Shown here: positions 53,957 through 63,260 of the stretch, piece by piece
How the letters are laid out: each line of letters starts with the position of its first letter
Numbering within the stretch: the stretch's first letter is position 1
The notes under the pieces: generated by a model
What the model saw: the letters and a program-made list of their open reading frames with translations, nothing else
What the model was told of the DNA's origin: nothing
Databases searched by the model: none
Made by a program: the position numbers and the translations under genes
From: Saccharicrinis sp965230625
Lineage (GTDB): Bacteria > Bacteroidota > Bacteroidia > Bacteroidales > Marinilabiliaceae
Assembly: GCA_965230625.1 (NCBI GenBank)
Contig: CBDDLL010000002.1
Location: forward strand, 434,001-498,000
Length of the DNA stretch: 64,000 nt
Direction: 5' to 3'

Positions 53957-54415
53957 TTATTTTACTGCAATCAAAAAGTCAATTTCTGCATCAGAAGGAT
54001 TTTGGGCTTTTTCTCCAAACACCTCAAAGTCTGCCGTATATATTCTTTCTAAATCCATTTCCCATATTTTTCTCCACTCATTCACTATCAACCCTTTAGT
54101 TAAGTCGCCTCTAGCTGTTATTTTGACATAATTACCTCCATCAAATGATTTTCCAACCATGCCACAGGGAATATTACTTAAGTGATTTACTCTACAACCA
54201 ATAATAGCAGTATATGGTTGAGTATGGTCTCCATCATAATCGGTATATAATGAATAGATTGTGTTATCTACCTTATCTGGAATAGCATTTTGAATGTTTT
54301 CATTTATAAACTTACTCCACAATTCAGCTATGTCTTTTGCTGCTTGTCCGTTTTCATTTGTGGTACGTACAGAAATACCAATTAACTTAAATGTTTCAAT
54401 TCTAACTTTTTCCAT
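53957..54415 (-). CDS. GyrI-like/AraC effector-binding domain protein
   Basis: A 152-residue stand-alone small-molecule-binding protein of the GyrI/AraE type (FKLIGISVRTTNENGQAAKD, NTIYSLYTDYDGDHTQPYTA, IIGCRVNHLSNIP, WEMDLERIYTADFEVFGEKA). The family binds diverse hydrophobic or cationic compounds. It is directly downstream of the WYL regulator and carries a shared operator-promoter upstream. Confidence 0.85.
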   Translation of the reverse strand: MEKVRIETFKLIGISVRTTNENGQAAKDIAELWSKFINENIQNAIPDKVDNTIYSLYTDYDGDHTQPYTAIIGCRVNHLSNIPCGMVGKSFDGGNYVKITARGDLTKGLIVNEWRKIWEMDLERIYTADFEVFGEKAQNPSDAEIDFLIAVK

Positions 54416-54437
54416 CTGTTTGTTTTTTTAGTTCGAT

Positions 54438-54473
54438 GTAAAGTTAGAATGACTTTGTGTCAAACGTATGTCA
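54438..54473 (-). promoter_or_regulatory. Operator-promoter of the GyrI-like/DUF1801 operon
   Basis: On the minus strand TGACATACGTTTGACA (54458-54473) overlaps a TTG spaced 14 bases from TAACTTTAC (54438-54446). This matches, base for base in layout, the site before the GNAT/YoaP gene (21167-21202). It overlaps the stop codon of the WYL regulator gene. Confidence 0.5.
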
Positions 54474-55179
54474 GGGGTACTTCCCATTTTTTACGACATT
54501 TATCGAAATATTCAGATAGTGTAATTTTATGAGGTTGGAATCTGATGCTGGTAATTTTTATTTCAACCATACAATCGAGCCTAAATGCCCTAAAATCCTT
54601 CTTAGTACGACAATATGCTACTAAAATCCATTTTTCGTTTGTGCTATAAAAAGCAAATGGTTCAATATCTCTTTGACTTTGATGCCCTTCTAACGATAAA
54701 TAATTAATATGCACCACTTGATAGTTTGTTATGGCTGATTGTATTCTTATTAAGAAATTACTGGTTCTTAATTCTTTTTGATTACTTCTTACCTGCAATC
54801 TATCTTCAAGCAGTTCTACTTTCTCTTTTTGAGTATTCTTTAAAACTGATTTTACTTTGGTTACAATATTTTGATATTGATTAGATAAAGAAAGGTCCTC
54901 ATTTTTATTTATGATTTGTTCTGCAGTAACTAAAGCATTGGCTTCATCTTCGGTGAACATTATAGGGGGAAGTCTGTATCCTTCCATTATTGAGTATCCT
55001 CTACCCTCATCGGCAATTATTGGAACGCCGGATTCTTCCAAGGTTCTTATATCTCGATAAATTGTACGAATACTGACTCCATATTTCTCTGCAATACTTC
55101 TGGCTGTTATAGTTCTTTTTGCTTGCAATTGTGTTAATATAGATGCTAATCTCACTAGTCTGGGTTTATCTTTTGCCAT
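54460..55179 (-). CDS. YafY-type transcriptional regulator (HTH_11 plus WYL)
   Basis: A 239-residue regulator: an N-terminal winged helix (about 8-62, LASILTQLQAKRTITARSIA, EKYGVSIRTIYRDIRTLEES) and a WYL ligand-binding domain (about 135-225, YQVVHINYLSLEGHQSQRDI, FAFYSTNEKWILVAYCRTKK). It is transcribed in the same direction as the GyrI-like and DUF1801 genes. Such regulators control neighbouring GyrI, DUF1801 or DinB-type genes; the ligand is unknown. Confidence 0.92.
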   Translation of the reverse strand: MAKDKPRLVRLASILTQLQAKRTITARSIAEKYGVSIRTIYRDIRTLEESGVPIIADEGRGYSIMEGYRLPPIMFTEDEANALVTAEQIINKNEDLSLSNQYQNIVTKVKSVLKNTQKEKVELLEDRLQVRSNQKELRTSNFLIRIQSAITNYQVVHINYLSLEGHQSQRDIEPFAFYSTNEKWILVAYCRTKKDFRAFRLDCMVEIKITSIRFQPHKITLSEYFDKCRKKWEVPLTYV

Positions 55180-55276
55180 AATTAATTTGGTTTAAACTTT
55201 ATTAAATTAATACTTAAGTTAAGTTGGTTTCCATTTTAATGCAAGGTTTTTTTTACTAGAAGTATAAACATATTGA

Positions 55277-56431
55277 TTAATACATCTTTATAGATGGTAT
55301 AATATAACTATCAATAAAATCATCCAAATCAAACTCTTTATATTCTTCTAATGATGTAGTTGCAGTAGAAACAATTAGCAAATCAAATTCTGGTATTAAA
55401 CAAATATATTGGCCTCCATATCCCCAAGCTTTATATACATTATAACCTGAAATATTTGTAATCCACCAACAATTGCTATAATCATAATTGACATCTACAT
55501 TTTTTATTTGAGATGATAGAGATGCAGCCACCCAATTCTCAGGTATAATTTGCTTATTACTATACCTACCTTTATTTAGATATAATAATCCAAATTGAGC
55601 CATTTCTCTTGGCGTTAAATAAAAATTGTATCCTCCAGATGGTATTCCCTGTGGATCTTTACCCCAATGCTCTACAACTACACTTATATCATTCATAAGG
55701 TAATTGTATAAGAATTCGCATGGTTCTTCTACTGAATTTTTAAGTATTGCAGAAAGTAAATGTGTATTTGCCGATGAGTAATTAAACGAGGTTCCAGGAT
55801 TGGTTTTAAGAGGTAGATTAAGTATTGCGTTTATCCAATTACTTTTACACTCTATTTCATACTCACTTTTATTTTCAAACCACTGAAAACCTGAAGTCAT
55901 ATTTAATAAATGTTCAATGGTAATATCATTCTTCTTATTTTCTGTAGGTGAGAATGAAGGGAAGTATTCTAAAATAGGTTGATTTACATCTACGATGTAC
56001 CCTTTATCAATTGCGATACCTACTAATGCTGAAATTATGCATTTTGATGCTGAATGAATATTATTGCTTTCGTATTTGTTGCTTCCATGAAAGTATTTCT
56101 CATAAACCACTTTATTATTCCTTATCAAAAGGAAGCTATTCATGGTTGAATGATTTGCTAACTCTTTCTCTCCTTGCAAAAAAATAACAGAGTCAATCTT
56201 AGCTTCATTATAATTAGAAAATTCCCATAAATATTCAGATTCACTTGCAATGTTGTCATATACAACATTTTCTTCGTAGAAACTATTTTGATCCGAACCA
56301 ACAAAAATTTTGTTACAGTTAGAAATAGCTGTAGTATCTATTTGTAAAGCACCTACTAAAACTTCATTAGATGTTTTACAACTTGTTGAAATTAATAAAC
56401 TGCTTATGATAAAATAAATTATAAGATTCAT
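55277..56431 (-). CDS. Class C beta-lactamase-like serine hydrolase lipoprotein
   Basis: A 384-residue lipoprotein (FIISSLLISTSCKTSNEVL, lipobox). The hydrolase domain has the nucleophile motif SASK in NIHSASKCIISALVGIAIDK (about residue 131), the tyrosine motif FNYSSANTHLLSAIL, and a C-terminal WGYGGQYICL region. It resembles NylB or esterase EstB-type enzymes more than true beta-lactamases. Substrate unknown. Confidence 0.88.
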   Translation of the reverse strand: MNLIIYFIISSLLISTSCKTSNEVLVGALQIDTTAISNCNKIFVGSDQNSFYEENVVYDNIASESEYLWEFSNYNEAKIDSVIFLQGEKELANHSTMNSFLLIRNNKVVYEKYFHGSNKYESNNIHSASKCIISALVGIAIDKGYIVDVNQPILEYFPSFSPTENKKNDITIEHLLNMTSGFQWFENKSEYEIECKSNWINAILNLPLKTNPGTSFNYSSANTHLLSAILKNSVEEPCEFLYNYLMNDISVVVEHWGKDPQGIPSGGYNFYLTPREMAQFGLLYLNKGRYSNKQIIPENWVAASLSSQIKNVDVNYDYSNCWWITNISGYNVYKAWGYGGQYICLIPEFDLLIVSTATTSLEEYKEFDLDDFIDSYIIPSIKMY

Positions 56432-56454
56432 CTGTAGGTTGAATTATAATCTTT

Positions 56455-56904
56455 TCATTTAGGCTTTTTATTAAAAAAATCTTCAGTAGTTCCATTAATA
56501 GTTTGCAATAAGACAACACCAACCAATCCATTTTCTAATTTGTATGGATATAAAAGATGCTTATAATTTTTATGTATAAAAAACTCATAACAACCTAACT
56601 TATTATTTTTCGAATCTTTAATTAACTTTTTAAACCTCGCTAATTCTTAATACTCTAGATCTAAGAGAGCTATGTCAGGATTATTGTAATTGATTGATAT
56701 AAAAACCTTATCGCTTTTATTCAAATCATAAAAATCAGTCTTTTTTCTTATCTCCTTTACATCTTCAATATCTACCTGACCTTTTGTAGAAATTAAATTT
56801 CCATATTGTTTTCCTGCTTTGATAAGAGATCTGTTAAGAATACCTTGCTCAACGAAATAATAGACTATAAAAATAAAAATTGCACCTAATATATATACCA
56901 ACAT
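56455..56904 (-). pseudogene. Unknown membrane-anchored protein interrupted by an in-frame stop
   Basis: The first 85 codons (56650-56904) encode an N-terminal membrane segment (LVYILGAIFIFIVYYFVEQG) and a soluble region ending in DIALLDLEY. After the TAA at 56647-56649 the same frame runs on for 63 codons (ELARFKKLIKDSKNNKLGCY, EFFIHKNYKHLLYPYKLENG, VVLLQTINGTTEDFFNKKPK) to a TGA at 56455-56457. A single nonsense mutation, a sequencing error or a real readthrough would each explain this. No family recognised. Confidence 0.6.
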
Positions 56905-56988
56905 TAATATCTACATTAAAATATGGTTACTTATTATTCAATACTTAATCATTGTTAAGTATAAAAAAAAAATTGAATACCCTATATG

Positions 56989-58509
56989 TTATCGATATCT
57001 ATTTTTTGATTCTGCCACTTTCCGAGCGTAGAATATTGATAAGGTATCCTTTGGTTGAGTACATACAAATACCTTAACTCCGTTTTCGCGATAGTACTTA
57101 TTATTTATCTGACCTGCTAATCGATTTTTTTCAAATAACCAATCCATATCTCCAATATGATCATTCACGTATATAAAAACATCCGAATTAATACTATCCG
57201 GAGCCCAAAGTAGAAAATTATCGCTAAAACTAATAGGTTCTGGTAAACCATGATCTTTTCCATAAAACAATATTGCTCCTGCTATACAATACTCATTAGC
57301 ATATATTGAACACTTCTTTTTACTTTCATCCGGTAGTTCTTTATAAGTGTTAATAACCAAATCTGCTAGTTCTTTCCATGCAATCATATCGGCATAATCT
57401 TGTGGTAAATTATGTACTTTGCCATCTTCCCACCTATTAGTTAATTCCGCAGTTATTTTCGAATATTCCTCCATTTTTTCATGACTATAAACGGGCAGAC
57501 TAAATGGAAGTATTGGTAGAGATAATACTACTACCAATGCTATTATCCCATATTTCGCATATGGTTTAAGGTATTTATCAACCGAGTAACCTCCTATTGC
57601 AAATAAAATAAGATATAAACCTAACGTATAATACGATTTACCCCTGAAATAAATAATTATCAGCAATGTAAACAAATAAATAAATGCTATAACTCTATAT
57701 TTACTTTCTGCTTTAAAGAATAAAAATGTAATTAATCCAATCATCCATACTACCAATCCTGGTAAATTCATCATTAACTGATCAATAACGAAACCAACAA
57801 TAGAAACATTAACCAGCTGCGAACCTTGTAACTCTTCCATATGACCGATAACCGGCCAATTATGATTGTACTGCCACATTAAATTTGGTAAAATAATAAT
57901 TGTACCTATCGCACAACCAATAATAAAATATTTAGACAGAAATAATTTTCTATGTTTAGTAATTAACAATGCCAGAAAAAAAGAAATGATGAAAAATGTA
58001 ATAGAATATTTGTTTAAAAAGGCGATTCCAAACACTGTAAAAATACTTATCCATAATTTAGGATTACCAGTTTTTAATAACTGAATAATTAAATATGCAG
58101 ATAAAAGCCAGAAGAATTGATTAAATGAAACCGGCTGGAACAAAGTGTTTGACCTTAAAAATGCAGGAGAAAGTATAAATACCAAAATTGCAATAACTAT
58201 TGCCCAAATTCCTCCATTTAATGCTTTTACAATTTTTGCAATAATAATAACAGATATAGTACCTACTATAGCAGGAAAAAAACGCAATGCGAAAACTGTT
58301 TTTCCAAACAGAAAAACAGATACCTTAGATAGCAATGCAATAAAAGGAGGAACAGATAAATACCCCCAATCTAAATGTTCTCCAAGTGAATAATATAAAA
58401 AAGCATCTCGGTGTAATTCGTAGTTTGTATTGGTTAAAAGGTGGATTAATAATTTAAAAAACGCCAAACTTATTATTGCAATCCATTCTTTTGAGATATG
58501 TTTAATCAT
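56989..58509 (-). CDS. Glycosyltransferase family 39-like membrane protein
   Basis: A 506-residue inner-membrane protein with about ten to twelve transmembrane segments over residues 10-345 and a C-terminal soluble domain (about 350-506). The first periplasmic loop holds the acidic motif YELHRDAFLYYSLGEHLDWG, typical of dolichyl- or undecaprenyl-phosphate-mannose protein mannosyltransferase-type enzymes. It transfers a sugar from a lipid carrier to an unknown acceptor. It stands alone. Confidence 0.88.
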   Translation of the reverse strand: MIKHISKEWIAIISLAFFKLLIHLLTNTNYELHRDAFLYYSLGEHLDWGYLSVPPFIALLSKVSVFLFGKTVFALRFFPAIVGTISVIIIAKIVKALNGGIWAIVIAILVFILSPAFLRSNTLFQPVSFNQFFWLLSAYLIIQLLKTGNPKLWISIFTVFGIAFLNKYSITFFIISFFLALLITKHRKLFLSKYFIIGCAIGTIIILPNLMWQYNHNWPVIGHMEELQGSQLVNVSIVGFVIDQLMMNLPGLVVWMIGLITFLFFKAESKYRVIAFIYLFTLLIIIYFRGKSYYTLGLYLILFAIGGYSVDKYLKPYAKYGIIALVVVLSLPILPFSLPVYSHEKMEEYSKITAELTNRWEDGKVHNLPQDYADMIAWKELADLVINTYKELPDESKKKCSIYANEYCIAGAILFYGKDHGLPEPISFSDNFLLWAPDSINSDVFIYVNDHIGDMDWLFEKNRLAGQINNKYYRENGVKVFVCTQPKDTLSIFYARKVAESKNRYR

Positions 58510-58677
58510 TTATGTAATTTATTTGAAACGTTTATAGTGATAGTTTATACCTATTGTTAAAATGATAATTTACAACTAAACCGCCATCAAATATTACATC
58601 TTGTTAAAACCTTTTATATCATCAATAGTTGCTTTTTTAACAAACACAACTCATATAGTCAATAATTTATGACAGCC

Positions 58678-59415
58678 TTATTTAATTATTTCAATTTCTC
58701 CAACTTTGTATTTAAGTTCCTGAACAATATAGTCCTCTATCAATTCATCCAAGTTCTTCGATTTCTTAATTACCTGATCATTTTGATTCATTAACTGATA
58801 GGATTCATCTTTTAAGTTTCTTTGTATAAATAAATCTGAGTATCCAGTTTCATCCGTTTTTCTATCGCTATAGTTATTGGGGAAAAACAAATAATTATCC
58901 TGAAAATTTTTCTTTATACAATTAAAAACTTCTTCCACTGTAGGTGGCTGGTCACTAAAGAATTCAACTAACTCAGGGGTAGATCTAAGAGTTAATGTTA
59001 AATAGTCAATTAATCCTAATCTTTCATCATCCTCTGTAAATGATAAATACTCTTTTTCAATTAAAAAGGGTGCAATGTCTGAGTCATTATGATGATCTAA
59101 AATTTCGCTTTTCTTTCTTAGTTTCTGGCTAATTTCAAGCCCTATTAAAATCTTGTTTATCTCACTCACTTTTACCCATAATGGAGCTATCGAATCGAAA
59201 AACTGAATTTTATCTATTACCTCATCAAATGTAAGCCTTCTATTAACAGAATAAGGTAACGACCACCAGTTTGCCATATCCTCCTGACTAGACTGTGACT
59301 CCTTTTCGGAATTCAATTCAAAAAATATTACAAACTCCAAGGCTGTAATTTCTTCTATTCCCATTTGGTCAAGCGTCAACTTTAATCTTTCGGATATGAA
59401 TTCTTTAATTGTCAT
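58678..59415 (-). CDS. Unknown acidic soluble protein
   Basis: A 245-residue acidic protein (MTIKEFISERLKLTLDQMGI). It lacks a signal peptide and membrane segments. Conserved-looking parts are ANWWSLPYSVNRRLTFDEVI and LTLRSTPELVEFFSDQPPTV. No family recognised. A gene fragment lies directly upstream (59455-59607). Confidence 0.55.
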   Translation of the reverse strand: MTIKEFISERLKLTLDQMGIEEITALEFVIFFELNSEKESQSSQEDMANWWSLPYSVNRRLTFDEVIDKIQFFDSIAPLWVKVSEINKILIGLEISQKLRKKSEILDHHNDSDIAPFLIEKEYLSFTEDDERLGLIDYLTLTLRSTPELVEFFSDQPPTVEEVFNCIKKNFQDNYLFFPNNYSDRKTDETGYSDLFIQRNLKDESYQLMNQNDQVIKKSKNLDELIEDYIVQELKYKVGEIEIIK

Positions 59416-59454
59416 TTTAATTTATATAAATAGATTGTTGGCAATTAATTATTT

Positions 59455-59607
59455 TTAAATTCTTACCCAATCTACTAAATTTCCCGCTTTTCTACCATCA
59501 CATTTGTCAGAAATTACTTTAAATCTTAAAGTATCACCCTCCAACTTATAATTGTAGATACCTTTGGGTATACATGCTTCACCTCCAATATCTGTAAATG
59601 GTATTTC
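59455..59607 (-). pseudogene. C-terminal remnant of a secreted lipocalin-like protein
   Basis: An open stretch of 50 codons without a start, ending in a proper stop: EIPFTDIGGEACIPKGIYNY, KLEGDTLRFKVISDKCDGRK, AGNLVDWVRI. The pattern G-Y-x-Y-x-L-x-G-D-x-L-x-F followed by D-x-C-x-G-R is what one sees at the end of some small calycin-like extracellular proteins. The upstream part is missing. Confidence 0.5.
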
Positions 59608-59655
59608 CTAAATACTTTTAAATCACTATCACTTTAATAATTAGTAATAAACTAC

Positions 59656-60150
59656 CTATTTTATTAGTGCCTCAATATTGCTTTTGTAAATAGAAAGCCT
59701 TTGATGCAATGTTGAATCAATTATTAGTGTTGTGAGAAACAATATTATTAATCCTATAGAAAGACCTTTTAAATAGTTGGTCGAAAATAATAAATACAAT
59801 AATGCTGCAACTACAATTAAAATTACCCATACTACTTTTAGAGTTCTATATGTCTTATCATCTTTTTGAGCTTTACTGTACTCTTGTTCAATAGCTTTAT
59901 CAGGTGTTTTATCATATATTTCGGAAACTTTTACAATATGCGAGGGACGACTTGTAACTTGAAATCCCCCGTAACCAAACAGTGCCAATAAAACAAGACA
60001 CAATGGTATTAGCGTTCCTCGCAAAATGGTATTCTCTCCTTTAAATATTGCAATCATAGCTATTAATAAAATAACTCCTATTATAATCATTATTTTCCCT
60101 TGCAATATTTCTCCTTTTACCCAGGTTGTTGTATAATCTATTAAGTTCAT
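59656..60150 (-). CDS. Four-helix integral membrane protein, unknown
   Basis: A 164-residue protein with four membrane segments (about 20-38, 45-62, 106-124 and 129-148) and an acidic loop (YDKTPDKAIEQEYSKAQKDD) between helices two and three. I recognise no family. It follows the 60208-60561 membrane protein on the same strand, separated by a hairpin. Confidence 0.6.
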   Translation of the reverse strand: MNLIDYTTTWVKGEILQGKIMIIIGVILLIAMIAIFKGENTILRGTLIPLCLVLLALFGYGGFQVTSRPSHIVKVSEIYDKTPDKAIEQEYSKAQKDDKTYRTLKVVWVILIVVAALLYLLFSTNYLKGLSIGLIILFLTTLIIDSTLHQRLSIYKSNIEALIK

Positions 60151-60166
60151 CGTTAAATTTTAAAGT

Positions 60167-60200
60167 ACCTCACCTAACGAATGATTTCGCTAGGTGAGGT
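60167..60200 (-). terminator. Hairpin after the small membrane protein gene
   Basis: ACCTCACCTA and TAGGTGAGGT form a perfect 10-bp stem with a 14-base loop, 8 bases after the stop of the 60208-60561 gene. On the minus strand it is followed by ACTTTAAAATTT, a weak T run, so termination is probable but not certain. Confidence 0.55.
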
Positions 60201-60207
60201 AAAAAAG

Positions 60208-60561
60208 TTATAATTTTGGTGCTTTAAATACTTTGGTGGTAACAAATTCTATAATAAATCCATATGAAGCATTTCCAGGTATTAACATACCAAACAATAC
60301 AGCTGTTGGCATTCCCATTTGTGCATCAAATAAAATGAATAAAGCACCTACAATTGAACCTACTACTATACCGTGAACTGCCCAATTCATACGCAATGCT
60401 GAGATACCAATTACAAATCCCATTAATGCCCGATGTCCTATTATATTGGCAATACGAACTGTTGATGGATTTTCAATTAATCCTATCAACTCCCCTACCA
60501 GCCAACATCCTATTCCTAAAATAACACCTACAATTGTTGCTATAATTACTCTTTTTGCCAT
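60208..60561 (-). CDS. Small four-helix membrane protein, unknown
   Basis: A 117-residue hydrophobic protein with about four membrane segments (IIATIVGVILGIGCWLVGEL, ALMGFVIGISALRMNWAVHG, IVVGSIVGALFILFDA, PTAVLFGMLIPGNASYGFII). Its start is 2 bases after the stop of the SDR at 60564 (coupled translation). No family assigned. Confidence 0.65.
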   Translation of the reverse strand: MAKRVIIATIVGVILGIGCWLVGELIGLIENPSTVRIANIIGHRALMGFVIGISALRMNWAVHGIVVGSIVGALFILFDAQMGMPTAVLFGMLIPGNASYGFIIEFVTTKVFKAPKL

Positions 60562-60563
60562 AA

Positions 60564-61379
60564 TTATTTTATTTGCGACATGATAATTTTATCATAACCT
60601 TTATCTCCTAATAACCTTCTCATACGTACAAGAGGTTTAGCCATTTTACCTACTAAATACCTTGTTTTTGATTTATTTGAGTTCACAATCTTTTTAATTG
60701 TTTTAGCAATTACCATTGGATCAGATCCCTTCATTGAACCATCAGTAGTCGATTTTAATAATGCCTTTACTATTCTTGCATATGGTCCTTCTTGTGTTTC
60801 TTTTGGGAAATTATTTTCAACTCCTGCTGCAAAACCAGTTTCAATTAAACCAGGTTCTAAAACCACAACATTAATTCCAAACTCTTTTAATTCAAGCCGA
60901 AGACAATCACTAAATCCTTCAACTGCATGTTTTGTTGCGTGATACCATGCTCCCAGTGGTGTATATATTTTACCTCCCATCGACGAAGTATTAATAATTA
61001 ACCCCGACTTAAACTCTCTCATATAAGGTAATACAATCTGTGTTAGTTGAGCTAATCCAAATAAATTAACATCGAACTGATACTTAGCTTTTTCGATATC
61101 AACTTGCTCAACCGGGCCATATAAACCATATCCGGCGTTATTCCATAATACGTCAATCTTTCCTTGTTCACTAATAATTTTATCAACTCCCTCTTTAAGC
61201 GTTTCAGGTTTGGAAACATCCATAGCTAGTATTTTACCTCCAATTTCTTCCAACTCCTTCATTTTATTTACGCTACGAGCTGCGCAATAAACAACATGAC
61301 CTTCTTTAATTAATTCTTTTGCACTTACTTTCCCCATACCGGATGAAGCACCTGTTATTAAGATTACTTTCTTATTCAT
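60564..61379 (-). CDS. Short-chain dehydrogenase/reductase
   Basis: A 271-residue SDR: ITGASSGMGKVSAKEL, LWNNAGYGLYGPVE, catalytic serine in INTSSMGGKIYTPL and YHATKHAVEGFSDC. It is a close paralogue of the SDR at 63261-64000. In one transcription unit with the aldehyde dehydrogenase upstream and a membrane protein downstream. Substrate unknown. Confidence 0.92.
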   Translation of the reverse strand: MNKKVILITGASSGMGKVSAKELIKEGHVVYCAARSVNKMKELEEIGGKILAMDVSKPETLKEGVDKIISEQGKIDVLWNNAGYGLYGPVEQVDIEKAKYQFDVNLFGLAQLTQIVLPYMREFKSGLIINTSSMGGKIYTPLGAWYHATKHAVEGFSDCLRLELKEFGINVVVLEPGLIETGFAAGVENNFPKETQEGPYARIVKALLKSTTDGSMKGSDPMVIAKTIKKIVNSNKSKTRYLVGKMAKPLVRMRRLLGDKGYDKIIMSQIK

Positions 61380-61406
61380 TGTTATTAAAATTTAGTATCA
61401 ATATTT

Positions 61407-63008
61407 TTAAAAATCTTTTTCTCTAAAGCTATCCACAACTGCACCTCCCATTAATCTGGTAAAATTCATCCACGTTGGATTTACTGCAAAATCCGTCATA
61501 TGAATGGCTAAATGATCAAAAGCTTTCTGGTTGGTTCGCATCATATGCCCCATCGACATAAATTCATCATAAAGTATAGATTTTTCAATATTTTCGAAAC
61601 AGTATATATTTCCAAAGTTTCCTAAACCCGAAACAAATTCTCTTCCTTCTTCGTTACCTCCCCAAGTTAAAAGTGGACTTAAGAAGATTAACGGTGGAAT
61701 GGTATTTACTGCTATCCCTCCATAATTTAATTCTGTCACTGCTCTATCCAATGCATCTTTATGCTGTTTCTTTGTCTTTTCATCAATTATAATCATACAT
61801 CCTAACGACCCCAGTAATTTTGTATTACAGAATTCTGTTGCTGCTTCAAGAAATAATGACGCATCTGCATGTACATCTAAAGCTACCTCATCCATTATCT
61901 GACAAAATGCTTCATTTTTTACAGCATAACTATCTTCACCTGCATCTTCTATAAATACAAATTCACCTTTTTTAAATCTACCATTCTCAGGAGATAGAAT
62001 TTCTGCATTAGAATGATTTTCGATGAATGCTTTTTTTATATCTTCAGAGCCTGGATAATAGGTTCCTGCTGCGGGAGTATTTTCAATAATTGACTTTTTT
62101 AATGCATCTAAAAATTCTCTACGTTGCGACCAATTTTTTGAGGTAACTATAGTTTGTGGTCTACCACATACTGCACCTCCATTTAGCTTAGCAGCAGTAA
62201 TTATCTGATTGGCTTGATGCTCTATTTCTTTTTTAGTCCATACTTTATCTCCTGGTACAACTATTAACGGATTATTACCTCCGCACTCCGAAACTAACGG
62301 TACACTTGCAGCAGCATCTATGGCTTTAGCAACACTGGTTGAACCTGTGAAATATATTTTGGAAAGTCCTTCTAACTTTGGTAATGCTCGCCCTTGGTCT
62401 GCTGCACAAAATGCAATGACTTTAGCATCTATTAAAGGTTTAAATACTTTTTCCCAAACTTTGTCTGTTTCTTCGTTTAAGCGGTGTGGTTTATGAATAA
62501 CTGCACAATTTTCCAGAAACATGGCTTTCACCATTTCTAATGAAGAACTGTAATTACCTGCTCCAGATACTGCAATTACCCCCGCTGGTTTATCCATTGG
62601 ATTTATTTGCTTTGGTTCACCTTTTACTCGTAAGTGAAACTTCTGAGAACCACTCAACATTTTATCTTTTGCATCTAAAGGCGTAACTTCAATATCGTAT
62701 ATTCCTTCATTTACATTTGTTATGCTTTCTGGTTCAAGCATCTTACCTTTTAATATGGATTCATAGAGGTGAATACAAGCCGAAAGGGTATTAGCTATTG
62801 GTACAGCTGTTGCAATCATGGACTCCGGATTCCTAAAGATTTCTTCACCCATCAGGTCATTCTTCATTTTAGTGTCCTCTGTTGCTAAGTCCTCTACATA
62901 CTTTTTTAGATTGCTTCTTACTTCTTCTAAAAGGTGTAACCTTTCATGAGGAGGTGTTTTAGACCACTTTATTGGGTCTAACTGATTATAAGCTTCTTGT
63001 GCTGTCAT
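61407..63008 (-). CDS. Aldehyde dehydrogenase-family protein
   Basis: A 533-residue NAD(P)-dependent aldehyde dehydrogenase. Cofactor-binding GVIAVSGAGNYSSSLEMVKA, IYFTGSTSVAKAI, general-base glutamate in VSECGGNNPLIVV and the catalytic cysteine in LNGGAVCGRPQ are visible. It is longer than usual at both ends and belongs to a divergent branch. It is 28 bases before the SDR at 60564, suggesting oxidation of an alcohol to an acid by the two enzymes together (inference). Confidence 0.88.
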   Translation of the reverse strand: MTAQEAYNQLDPIKWSKTPPHERLHLLEEVRSNLKKYVEDLATEDTKMKNDLMGEEIFRNPESMIATAVPIANTLSACIHLYESILKGKMLEPESITNVNEGIYDIEVTPLDAKDKMLSGSQKFHLRVKGEPKQINPMDKPAGVIAVSGAGNYSSSLEMVKAMFLENCAVIHKPHRLNEETDKVWEKVFKPLIDAKVIAFCAADQGRALPKLEGLSKIYFTGSTSVAKAIDAAASVPLVSECGGNNPLIVVPGDKVWTKKEIEHQANQIITAAKLNGGAVCGRPQTIVTSKNWSQRREFLDALKKSIIENTPAAGTYYPGSEDIKKAFIENHSNAEILSPENGRFKKGEFVFIEDAGEDSYAVKNEAFCQIMDEVALDVHADASLFLEAATEFCNTKLLGSLGCMIIIDEKTKKQHKDALDRAVTELNYGGIAVNTIPPLIFLSPLLTWGGNEEGREFVSGLGNFGNIYCFENIEKSILYDEFMSMGHMMRTNQKAFDHLAIHMTDFAVNPTWMNFTRLMGGAVVDSFREKDF

Positions 63009-63135
63009 AATACATACTTTTGAGTTTTCCTTATAGTTATTAGTTATATTTCAAATTTCACTAATTTTAATAATGATGGTAAACACAAATCACTTGACAC
63101 AAAACACAAATCATCGATATAAGTTAACAAATTGA

Positions 63136-63180
63136 ATTGTAATAAAAAAGAGGCTTTATAAGCCTCTTTTTTATTACAAT
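63136..63180 (-). terminator. Strong bidirectional terminator
   Basis: Two 21-base perfect arms (ATTGTAATAAAAAAGAGGCTT and its complement) with a 3-base loop TAT form a long hairpin with A/T tracts at both sides. It ends the SDR unit at 63261 and insulates the aldehyde dehydrogenase gene. Confidence 0.9.
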
Positions 63181-63260
63181 TATTGTTTAGATTAAATGAA
63201 GTAAAATCCAGTTCAATCCCATATTACTCTTCCCTTTTGCTTTCTCCTTCAAAAAAATAC

